DNA of 5,662 bases from Flavobacterium psychrophilum (GTDB lineage Bacteria > Bacteroidota > Bacteroidia > Flavobacteriales > Flavobacteriaceae): positions 1 through 5,662 of the forward strand of contig CAMDGJ010000185.1 in NCBI GenBank assembly GCA_945897545.1. Reading direction: 5' to 3'. The notes beneath the pieces are model-generated. The model searched no databases. It saw nothing but the letters and a program-made list of their open reading frames with translations, and was not told the DNA's origin. Shown here piece by piece: positions 1 to 5,572 of the stretch (position 1 is its first letter; each line of letters opens with the position of its first letter). Made by a program: the position numbers and the translations under genes.

Positions 1-430
1 AGCAATTACGACACCGGAAAACCCAAAGCTTTGGTTAGTGATGCAATGCGAATTATACTTATGTTTTCACTTTTTAACGCATTTTGACATTCGTTTCCAA
101 TAATTCCGAAGCTATTTGATTCATCAATAACAAGATTTATTTTTATTTCTTTCGGGATTGAAAGCAATATACTTAAGTCTATAGGCACTAAAGTTTGTAA
201 TGGGACTGCTTCTGTTAAAATTGTAATTTTTTTGATCTTGTAGAATAAAATATTTTCGAATTCGAATTCCGGGAACTTCCGTATCCCGTTCCCCTTTTTT
301 TGATACTTTCGAATAAAATGCTTTGGCATTCAGGATTGGTAGTCATTCCTAAATAATTGGTACCGCCAAAATATAATTATTCTAAAACGTCAATTGTTTG
401 TATTCGATCTGGAAACTCATTTACAGTCAT
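1..430 (-). pseudogene. Decayed PLP-dependent aminotransferase (BioF/KBL-like), 3' end beyond window
   Basis: The minus strand carries recognisable pieces of a class I/II fold-type-I aminotransferase of the 8-amino-7-oxononanoate synthase/KBL family in three different frames. Piece A starts at ATG 430-428 (MTVNEFPDRIQ...) and has the N-terminal family signatures LYFGGTNYLGM and GTGYGSSRNSN, ending near 260. It is broken by TAA at 379-377, where homologues probably have Tyr in a (E)YLYFGG context. Piece B (about 251-22) is in another frame and has ITILTEAVP, the PLP-pyridine Asp in LVIDESNSFGIIG, and the Schiff-base Lys in ASLTKALG. The His normally following DES/DDA is Asn here. Roughly 90-110 residues between A and B are missing by family comparison. 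Piece C (about 20-1) resumes in the third frame as FSGVVIA; restoring one T to the T4 run at 21-18 joins B to C as GFSGVVIA. The start lies 3 nt behind the epimerase stop, so it was probably the second gene of that operon. An open frame at 329-6 beginning MPKHF is an artefact of the frame change. Family is clear; exact substrate is unknown. Confidence 0.88.
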
Positions 431-433
431 TGT

Positions 434-1447
434 TTATGAAATTAAAGTAACCCCAGTTCCGTGTAAGTGTGAATATTTTATGATTCCGTTCTCAATAGTT
501 ATTCCTGTTGCAATGTCTTTTGCCAGCAGTAAACCGCCATCCATATCGACAAAGTCTAATTCAGGTAATAAATGAGCAATGGCTGAAATTCCAACCGCAG
601 ATTCAGTCATACAACCCATCATAGTTTTCATTCCTAAGATTTTTGCTTGTGCAATCATTCTTCTTGCGGGAGTCAAGCCGCCACATTTGACTAATTTGAC
701 ATTTACACCTTGAAAATAATGGTGACATTTGGCAACATCTTCTTCGATAATACAGCTTTCATCAGCAATTATTGGCAATACCGAATTTTCAAATAATTGT
801 TTATGACCTTCCCAATTATCAGCTTTTAGGGGTTGTTCTAAGAATTCAACGCCCAATTTTTTTAAATCAATCGCATTGTTTATAGTTTCAGAAACCGTCC
901 AACCACAATTGGCATCAATTCTAAAAATGGCATCAGTATGTTTTCTTAATTCAGTGACAATGGCAATGTCTTCTTTGGTTCCAAGTTTAATTTTGTAGAT
1001 TGGCCACGGCAATTCTTGCATTTTCTCTACCATCTTTTCGATGCTGTCAATGCCAATGGTATAATCGGTCATTGGATTATTATTTATTGAATAACCCCAT
1101 AATTCATATAATTTTTTCCCTTGTTTTCGAGCATATAAATCATTGTAGGCAATGTCCAGAGCGCAAAGTGCGAACAAATCATCTTTTAATAGTTGATGTG
1201 CTTTACTCCAAAATTCTTCGGGAGTTTCGTCTGTAACACTTTCGATAAACGAAATTATTGCTTCAAGATTTCTTTTCATCGAATCTACGCTAGTATTATA
1301 GTAGGGGTTTGACGTAGCCTCACCAAATCCTGAATAGCCGTCACTTTGCAATTCGACAATTAAAGTGGGTTGCGTACTATAGGAAAGTCTTGAAATAGTG
1401 AAAGGATGTTTTAATTGGAGGTTAAAGGTGCGGAGTATGACTTTCAT
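434..1447 (-). CDS. Dipeptide epimerase (L-Ala-D/L-Glu epimerase-like), enolase superfamily
   Basis: This 337-residue protein has the normal length and full catalytic set of the MLE-subgroup dipeptide epimerases. The N-terminal capping domain (about 1-120) includes GYSGFGEA at 37-44. The barrel domain follows with the KxK acid/base motif YKIKLG (K152, K154), metal ligands D178 (FRIDANCGW), E204 (EFLEQP) and D229 (IIADES), and the opposite-face Lys K251 (VNVKLVKCGG). Near the C-terminus the DMDG motif (D301, D303) matches the DxD that binds the substrate's N-terminal ammonium in characterised Ala-Glu epimerases. The family interconverts L-Ala-L-Glu and L-Ala-D-Glu or similar dipeptides in the cytoplasm, often in murein-peptide recycling; specificity cannot be fixed from motifs alone. 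The ATG at 1447-1445 is supported by the family-like start (MKVILRTFNLQLKHPFTISR) and by a TAnnTTTG promoter 20 nt upstream. There is no Shine-Dalgarno. No lesions are seen, although the gene 3 nt downstream has decayed. Confidence 0.92.
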   Translation of the reverse strand: MKVILRTFNLQLKHPFTISRLSYSTQPTLIVELQSDGYSGFGEATSNPYYNTSVDSMKRNLEAIISFIESVTDETPEEFWSKAHQLLKDDLFALCALDIAYNDLYARKQGKKLYELWGYSINNNPMTDYTIGIDSIEKMVEKMQELPWPIYKIKLGTKEDIAIVTELRKHTDAIFRIDANCGWTVSETINNAIDLKKLGVEFLEQPLKADNWEGHKQLFENSVLPIIADESCIIEEDVAKCHHYFQGVNVKLVKCGGLTPARRMIAQAKILGMKTMMGCMTESAVGISAIAHLLPELDFVDMDGGLLLAKDIATGITIENGIIKYSHLHGTGVTLIS

Positions 1448-1467
1448 GGGTAGGATTTATCGTTGGT

Positions 1468-1475
1468 CAAATTTA
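1468..1475 (-). promoter_or_regulatory. Bacteroidota -7 element upstream of the epimerase
   Basis: Read on the minus strand, this is TAAATTTG, an exact match to the Bacteroidota sigma-ABfr -7 consensus TAnnTTTG. It lies 20 nt before the epimerase ATG, a suitable distance for a short leader. The -33 TTG is not convincing: TTG trinucleotides at 1491-1489 and 1486-1484 lie only 13 and 8 nt away, shorter than the usual 17-23. An A-rich tract lies further upstream. The -7 match is seen directly; its activity is inferred. Confidence 0.5.
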
Positions 1476-1566
1476 GTATAATACAATTCAAGCAGTATGT
1501 TTTTATTTTATCAAAGAAAATTATTAAATTTTAGATTACATAATAAAAGGAGGAGTAAATTTCATT

Positions 1567-1592
1567 TTGAAAGGTTTTTTATATTAAATTTA
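1567..1592 (+). promoter_or_regulatory. Weak promoter candidate for comM
   Basis: A TTG at 1567-1569 (within ATTTTG) is followed after 15 nt by TAAATTTA at 1585-1592, one base off the Bacteroidota -7 consensus TAnnTTTG. The comM ATG follows 19 nt later. The spacer is slightly shorter than the usual 17-23, and AT-rich DNA gives such matches by chance. Support is mainly its placement in the divergent intergenic region facing comM. No other stronger candidate is visible in 1448-1611. Confidence 0.3.
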
Positions 1593-1611
1593 GATTTTTA
1601 ATCCAACATAT

Positions 1612-3147
1612 ATGTTAGTAAAAGTATTTGGAAGTGCCGTTTTTGGAGTGGAAGCCACTACAATTACTGTTGAAGTTAATATTGACAAGGGAATTGGTTA
1701 TCATTTGGTTGGTTTGCCTGACAATGCTATCAAGGAAAGCAGCTATAGAATTGCTGCTGCACTCAAAAATAATGGCTATGCTATGCCTGGAAAAAAGATT
1801 ACTATCAATATGGCACCAGCTGATTTGCGAAAAGAAGGCTCTGCTTATGATTTGACTCTCGCCATTGGAATTCTCGTGGCTTCCGCCCAAATAAAAGCAG
1901 ATGATATAGACAAATACGTAATTATGGGAGAACTTTCTCTCGATGGTAGTTTGCAACCCATTCGCGGTGCTTTGCCTATTGCCATAAAAGCAAAAGAAGA
2001 AGGTTTTAAAGGTTTTTTTCTTCCAAAGCAAAACGTGAAAGAAGCGGCAATAGTATCGGGATTAGACGTTTATGGTGTAGAAAACATTCAGGAAGTCATT
2101 GATTTTTTCGAAGGTAAAGGCACTTTAGAATCCACAATAATAGACACAAGAGCCGAATTTTATAAAACATTAGATTTTCCTGAATTCGATTTTAGCGATG
2201 TGAAAGGGCAGGAGTCTATAAAAAGATGTATGGAAATTGCCGCAGCCGGTGGACACAACATCATTCTTATTGGTCCGCCGGGAGCTGGAAAAACAATGCT
2301 TGCCAAACGATTGCCCAGTATTTTACCACCAATGACCTTGCGAGAAGCACTCGAAACTACCAAAATTCATAGTGTTGCCGGCAAGTTAAAAGAAGTGGGT
2401 TTAATGAATCAACGCCCTTTCAGAAGTCCACATCATACGATTTCGAATGTGGCACTTGTTGGAGGAGGAAGTTATCCGCAACCCGGTGAAATTTCGATGG
2501 CGCACAATGGAGTGTTATTTTTGGACGAATTGCCGGAATTCAAGCGTGAAGTTCTTGAAGTTATGCGTCAGCCTTTGGAAGATAGAGAAGTGACGATTTC
2601 CAGAGCCAAGTTTACTGTGACTTATCCTTCTTCTTTTATGTTGGTCGCGAGTATGAATCCAAGTCCGAGCGGGTTTTTTAACGATCCCGATTCACCACAA
2701 ACTTCTTCGCCACACGAAATGCAACGCTATTTGAGCAAGATTTCAGGCCCTTTATTAGACAGAATCGACATTCATATTGAAGTGACACCGGTTCCTTTCG
2801 AAAAATTATCCGAAGACCAAAAGGCGGAAAGCAGCGTCGATATTCGGAAACGAGTTACAGCCGCGAGAGAAATCCAAACAGAGCGTTTTGTGCAAATGGA
2901 AAACATTCATTACAATGCCCAAATGAATACCAAACATATCCGAGAATATTGTGTTCTTGACGAAGTTTCGAAACAATTATTGAAAACAGCCATGGAACGC
3001 TTGAATCTTTCGGCACGAGCCTATGACAGAATCCTGAAAGTAGCGCGAACCATCGCCGATTTAGAAGCTGCTCCAAAAGTTATTTCTTCCCACATAGCTG
3101 AAGCGATTCAGTATCGAAGTTTGGATCGTGATGGGTGGTTGGGTTAG
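1612..3147 (+). CDS. comM: ComM/YifB family AAA+ ATPase (Mg-chelatase-like; branch-migration helicase)
   Basis: A 511-residue, full-length member of the YifB/ComM family. The N-terminal ChlI-like (Lon-S5-fold) domain spans about 1-170: TITVEVNIDKG at 17-27, HLVGLP at 31-36, KKITINMAPADLRKEG at 61-76, and GELSLDGSLQPIRG at 106-119. The AAA+ domain (about 185-390) has Walker A GPPGAGKT at 221-228, RSPHHTIS at 271-278, GEISMAHNGVLFLDELPEF with Walker B D305/E306, and SGPLLDRIDIH with an arginine-finger region at 378-388. The C-terminal Mg_chelatase_C domain (about 405-511) contains NLSARAYDRILKVARTIADL. Characterised ComM is a hexameric helicase that promotes branch migration during integration of transforming DNA; the role here is inferred by family. 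The CxCG...CxC cysteines common around the loop after the SMNP motif in many homologues are absent (SPSG and TSS at 351-366). The ATG at 1612 is supported by the family-like start (LVKVFGSAVFGVEA). It is divergent from the epimerase, and a REP/RAYT block follows 16 nt after the stop. Confidence 0.93.
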   Translation: MLVKVFGSAVFGVEATTITVEVNIDKGIGYHLVGLPDNAIKESSYRIAAALKNNGYAMPGKKITINMAPADLRKEGSAYDLTLAIGILVASAQIKADDIDKYVIMGELSLDGSLQPIRGALPIAIKAKEEGFKGFFLPKQNVKEAAIVSGLDVYGVENIQEVIDFFEGKGTLESTIIDTRAEFYKTLDFPEFDFSDVKGQESIKRCMEIAAAGGHNIILIGPPGAGKTMLAKRLPSILPPMTLREALETTKIHSVAGKLKEVGLMNQRPFRSPHHTISNVALVGGGSYPQPGEISMAHNGVLFLDELPEFKREVLEVMRQPLEDREVTISRAKFTVTYPSSFMLVASMNPSPSGFFNDPDSPQTSSPHEMQRYLSKISGPLLDRIDIHIEVTPVPFEKLSEDQKAESSVDIRKRVTAAREIQTERFVQMENIHYNAQMNTKHIREYCVLDEVSKQLLKTAMERLNLSARAYDRILKVARTIADLEAAPKVISSHIAEAIQYRSLDRDGWLG

Positions 3148-3162
3148 TTAATTTAGCATAAA

Positions 3163-3216
3163 GCTCCGCAAAGTCTCCGACTTTGAGGTAGTGATTTTTA
3201 GTCTCTGACTGACCTT
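3163..3216 (-). repeat. Left REP arm (two hairpin palindromes, inverted)
   Basis: The arm contains two palindromes. The distal one has stem AAAGTC/GACTTT around loop TCC at 3170-3184, extended by the pair C3169-G3185 and, past a mismatch, C3166-C3167 with G3187-G3188. The proximal one has stem AGTC/GACT around TCT at 3200-3210. Read on the minus strand, the first gives the core AAAGTCGGAGACTTT, matching the distal palindrome of the right arm. The arm starts 15 nt after the comM stop, so its hairpins could also act as a weak 3' end or mRNA stabiliser for comM, as REPs do elsewhere; that role is inferred. Confidence 0.8.
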
Positions 3217-3228
3217 AAAAAAAACAAA

Positions 3229-3834
3229 ATGAAAGAGAAGGAAGGATTCCTAATTCGAGATCAAACCAAAGCGCATTTTATAACTGTGACGGTTGTGGAC
3301 TGGGTTGACGTTTTTTCTAGAAAAACCTATAAAGATTGCATCATCGAAAGTCTCGATTTTTGTATAAAAAACAAAGGAATGATTTTGTATGGATATGTAA
3401 TTATGTCCAATCATATTCATTTAATCATTCAGTCAGGAAACAGTAAATTATCCGATTTGATTCGTGATTTCAAGAAATTTACGGCAAAGACCATTTTGAG
3501 TAAAATAGAAACTGAGCCAGAAAGTAGGGCTGATTGGATGCTGAAACGTTTTGAATTTGCTTGCAAAAGCCATAGCCGAAATGAAAAATATCAGTTTTGG
3601 CAATATGGAAATCATCCCGAAGAAATTTTTTCAGAAAAATTCTTTTGGTCGAAATTGGATTATATTCATTTGAATCCTGTTCGAGCAGGAATTGTTGCCA
3701 AAGCTTCTCATTATGTTTATTCCAGTGCTTCCAATTATGTTGAAGATAGTGGAATTATAGCAATTACAAAAGTTGATAATCCGGTAATAGATGTTTTGAA
3801 ACCACAATCGATTAGCACTATTTATAATTGGTAG
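3229..3834 (+). CDS. REP-associated tyrosine transposase (RAYT), Y1/HUH superfamily
   Basis: A 201-residue IS200-like (Y1_Tnp) protein. The HUH metal-binding motif is in MSNHIHLII (H62, H64), preceded by the typical YGYVIMSNH strand. The probable catalytic Tyr is Y145 in KLDYIHLNPVRAGIV, aligned with the DYIxxNPV tyrosine of E. coli RAYT. Between them lies FWQYGNHPEEIFSEKFFWSK (123-142), the usual RAYT WQ...HPE signature. The protein is expected to nick or cleave single-stranded REP DNA through a 5'-phosphotyrosine. It is somewhat longer than the E. coli enzyme (about 165 residues), with a C-terminal extension from about 172. The ATG at 3229 is preceded by an A-rich run (3217-3228) and no Shine-Dalgarno. 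All key residues are intact, so the enzyme may be active. The stop (3832-3834) ends 2 nt before the first right-arm palindrome. Confidence 0.9.
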   Translation: MKEKEGFLIRDQTKAHFITVTVVDWVDVFSRKTYKDCIIESLDFCIKNKGMILYGYVIMSNHIHLIIQSGNSKLSDLIRDFKKFTAKTILSKIETEPESRADWMLKRFEFACKSHSRNEKYQFWQYGNHPEEIFSEKFFWSKLDYIHLNPVRAGIVAKASHYVYSSASNYVEDSGIIAITKVDNPVIDVLKPQSISTIYNW

Positions 3835-3836
3835 CG

Positions 3837-3886
3837 AAGGTCGGAGACCTTTTATCACATCCTCAAAGGCGGAGACTTTGCCAAGC
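3837..3886 (+). repeat. Right REP arm (two hairpin palindromes)
   Basis: The proximal palindrome has stem AAGGTC/GACCTT around loop GGA at 3837-3851 (perfect 6 bp). The distal one has AAAGGC/GACTTT around GGA at 3865-3879, with one G-A mismatch and an added C3864-G3880 pair. The sequence around the distal one, 3861-3886, repeats 3163-3188 in inverted orientation at 23 of 26 positions. The G3869 mismatch against T in the left copy is what breaks the distal stem. A perfect 10-bp palindrome, AAGCATGCTT (3883-3892), straddles the outer edge. Confidence 0.82.
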
Positions 3887-3899
3887 ATGCTTTTCTATA

Positions 3900-3942
3900 A
3901 TTATAAAAGGGTAAGTACATACAGTGCTTACCCTTTTATAAT
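3900..3942. terminator. Bidirectional intrinsic terminator between convergent genes
   Basis: A perfect 16-bp inverted repeat pairs 3900-3915 (ATTATAAAAGGGTAAG) with 3927-3942. The stem can extend through T3916-G3926 wobble, A3917-T3925 and C3918-G3924 to leave the 5-nt loop ATACA. The GGGTAAG/CTTACCC core is flanked by AAAA on one side and TTTT on the other, giving a U-tract in either direction. It sits 65 nt after the RAYT stop and 15 nt after the stop of the convergent secreted-protein gene, so it can end both transcripts. Confidence 0.88.
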
Positions 3943-3957
3943 CAATATTATTTCGTA

Positions 3958-5502
3958 CTATTTCTTAATAATCTTTCCGCTTTTAAGCAAAGATTTTCCA
4001 TCGCTAATATTATACAAATACATAGACGGCGTTAAATCATGAATATCGATCGCTTCTGTTGAAATAATAGGTTGCGATAATATCTTTTTCCCACTTAAAT
4101 CAAACAATTCCAATTGTAGGTTTGAGTGTTCTTCAGTTGTTTTTATGTATATATAATCTGAAGTTGGGTTTGGATATATTACGAAAAGAGGACTATTAAA
4201 AGCATCTGTTGATAGTATAGCCGTTTTAGTATAATACCGATACGATTTATACTCTTCTCCTGTAAGTTCATTCCATTTATTAAAATTAGTATCATATTTA
4301 AACAGTGTTCCCATTTCTACTCTGTTAGTTGCATTATCTAAACTAGTAGAATATTGTTTTTTGAAACTTGGTTTATAAACTCCCAAATCAGCATACCATT
4401 TATAATCTGTTATAAGTATTCTATTCCCCTTTGTATCGTAGGTGTTTTCCTGTTTAATAGAAGGTACAAAAGATTGGTTTGTTGTGTTCCAAGTGTAGGG
4501 TATCGAAATAGTTAGATTCCCATTTGCATCGTGGGTGTATTCATTTTTAGACGACGGCACTAAAGATGAGGTGGCTGTGTCCCAAGAGTAGTCTATGTAT
4601 AGCGTTTCATTCCCATTTTCATCGTAGGTGTATTCTTGTTTACTAGATGGCACAAAAGCTAGGGTTGTGGTGTTCCAAGAGTAGTCTATGTAGAGCGTTC
4701 GCTTCCCATTTTCATCGTAGGTGTATTCATTTTTAGACGACGGCACAAAAGCATGGGTTGTTGTGTTCCAAGAGTAATTTATGTACAGCGTTAGCTTCCC
4801 ATTTGAATCGTAGTAGTATTCTTGTTTGCTCGAAGGCTCAAAAGATGAGGTTGTTGTGTTCCAAGAGTAGTATATGTAGAGCGTTCGCTTCCCATTTTCA
4901 TCGTAGGTGTATTCTTGTTTACTAAATGGCACAAAAGATAGGGTTGTGGTGTTCCAAGAGTAGTCTACGTATAACGTTTGATTCCCATTTTCATCGTAGG
5001 TGTATTCATTTTTAGACGACGGCACAAAAGCTAAGGTTGTGGTGTTCCACGAGCCTATGTAGATGGTTTGATTCCCATTTTCATCGTAGGTTTGTTCTCG
5101 TTTATAAGATGGCACAAAAGCTAGGGTTGTTGTATCGTACAAGTAATTTATGTAAAGTGTTTCCTTCCCATTTTCATCGTAGGTGTATTCTCGTTTACTA
5201 AAAGAATCATCTCCAAACCAATTAGCAGTAACATATTTGTCTAGCCTCAATGTATATTCTTGTTGTTTTGAAATAACATTTCTATTCCTTTTAGAAGATG
5301 GAGCAAGAGTATCTTGAACATGATTGTATAGCAGTAACTTTGGAAAATCATCTTTAGCAATGAGAGTGTTTTCTTGGTTTAAATTAGCTGGCAAATCGAT
5401 TGGGAAAAGTTCCTTTTTTTCAAATAGATTTGCGTCATTACTATTTTGAGCATAACCCAGTAATGTAGTAAAAAAGATGATAAATGATAATACTGTTTTC
5501 AT
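3958..5502 (-). CDS. T9SS-secreted protein with nine 31-residue YDENG tandem repeats
   Basis: A 514-residue exported protein of unknown function. Residues 1-19 form a Sec signal peptide (MKTVLSFIIFFTTLLGYAQ, cleavage near 19). Residues 20-102 are a unique N-terminal region. Residues 103-380 contain nine tandem units of the form K-x-E-Y-T-Y-D-E-N-G-(N/K)-x-T-L-Y-I-x-Y-S-W-N-T-T-T-x-x-F-V-P-S-S. Unit 2 is one residue short and unit 9 is diverged; a degenerate tenth follows at about 381-414. Residues about 438-514 form a T9SS type A sorting domain: FVIYPNPTSDYIYI, LELFDLSGKKIL, then a short basic end (KSGKIIKK). The protein is expected to cross the outer membrane by T9SS and be released or anchored at the surface. 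The repeats resemble YD/RHS-type beta-hairpin units in the YxYDxxG core, but lack an RHS shell or toxin domain, so an adhesive or surface-structural role is only a guess. The ATG at 5502-5500 fits the signal peptide; no Shine-Dalgarno is present. Confidence 0.88.
   Translation of the reverse strand: MKTVLSFIIFFTTLLGYAQNSNDANLFEKKELFPIDLPANLNQENTLIAKDDFPKLLLYNHVQDTLAPSSKRNRNVISKQQEYTLRLDKYVTANWFGDDSFSKREYTYDENGKETLYINYLYDTTTLAFVPSYKREQTYDENGNQTIYIGSWNTTTLAFVPSSKNEYTYDENGNQTLYVDYSWNTTTLSFVPFSKQEYTYDENGKRTLYIYYSWNTTTSSFEPSSKQEYYYDSNGKLTLYINYSWNTTTHAFVPSSKNEYTYDENGKRTLYIDYSWNTTTLAFVPSSKQEYTYDENGNETLYIDYSWDTATSSLVPSSKNEYTHDANGNLTISIPYTWNTTNQSFVPSIKQENTYDTKGNRILITDYKWYADLGVYKPSFKKQYSTSLDNATNRVEMGTLFKYDTNFNKWNELTGEEYKSYRYYTKTAILSTDAFNSPLFVIYPNPTSDYIYIKTTEEHSNLQLELFDLSGKKILSQPIISTEAIDIHDLTPSMYLYNISDGKSLLKSGKIIKK
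4363..5196 (-). repeat. 93-nt in-frame tandem repeat array in the secreted-protein gene
   Basis: Nine coding units of 93 nt, one of them 90 nt, encode residues 103-380. Long exact stretches recur on the plus strand, for example CCCATTTTCATCGTAGGTGT near 4612, 4707, 4892, 4985 and 5167. Central units are nearly identical at DNA level, including synonymous positions, while unit 9 (4363-4455) and the region past it have drifted. Unit starts alternate mainly KNE and KQE, and units 3-4 and 6-7 match as pairs (TTTLxF then TxTSSx), which suggests duplication of two-unit blocks of 186 nt. Such arrays can gain or lose units by slippage or recombination without loss of frame. Confidence 0.9.
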
Positions 5503-5538
5503 TTTAGAGGTATATTAATAATGCGAATCAAGGGTTGA

Positions 5539-5572
5539 AAAAAGTATAAAAAAAGAAAGAAATATCTTTCAA
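5539..5572 (-). promoter_or_regulatory. Weak promoter candidate for the secreted-protein gene
   Basis: On the minus strand, TTG (5572-5570) is followed after 23 nt by TACTTTTT (5546-5539), one base off TAnnTTTG, and the ATG follows 36 nt later. The spacer is at the long end of the usual range. A 6-bp inverted repeat, GAAAGA/TCTTTC with a 4-nt AT loop (5555-5570), lies inside the spacer and could be an operator or chance. The rest of 5503-5662 is AT-rich with no gene; an 11-nt palindrome CTGATAATCAG (5590-5600) is the only other structure seen. Confidence 0.25.

Larger units (their letters stand above)
3161..3886 (+). mobile_element. REP-RAYT element (RAYT gene between inverted REP arms)
   Basis: The whole block consists of a left arm (3161-3216), one HUH transposase gene and a right arm (3837-3886). 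The reverse complement of the left arm aligns with the right arm along its full length: about 39 of 50 aligned bases agree, with one 4-nt gap, and the best stretch (3163-3188 against 3861-3886) matches at 23 of 26. This nested inverted layout fits the RAYT/REP pattern described in other bacteria, where a domesticated IS200/IS605-related transposase is flanked by inverted REPs. No target-site duplication was looked for beyond the arms, since Y1 enzymes do not usually make one. True ends are uncertain by a few bases. Confidence 0.7.

Noticed and set aside
18..21. Programmed frameshifting at the T4 run in the aminotransferase
   Set aside because: The same gene also has a nonsense codon, a large out-of-frame deletion and active-site substitutions, so a functional recoding signal is unlikely.
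6..329. Open frame on the minus strand starting MPKHF that could be called a 107-residue gene
   Set aside because: Its first 25 or so residues are an out-of-frame reading of the aminotransferase N-terminus, and its stop is caused by a one-base frameshift; it is the middle of a pseudogene.
1546..1569. AAAGGAGG-like Shine-Dalgarno with a possible tiny leader ORF before comM
   Set aside because: No ATG follows at proper spacing. A TTG-started frame would give only about six residues, and Bacteroidota rarely use Shine-Dalgarno sequences.
1615..2031. Long open frame on the minus strand within comM
   Set aside because: It is antisense to well-conserved ComM domain sequence and its translation has no recognisable motif; it is a shadow of the real gene.
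4363..5196. Regular repeats resembling a CRISPR array
   Set aside because: The 93-nt period is continuous with an open reading frame, there are no unique spacers between constant repeats, and no cas genes are nearby.
3958..5502. RHS/YD polymorphic toxin
   Set aside because: There is no RHS core, no C-terminal toxin domain and no immunity gene; the C-terminus is a T9SS sorting domain.
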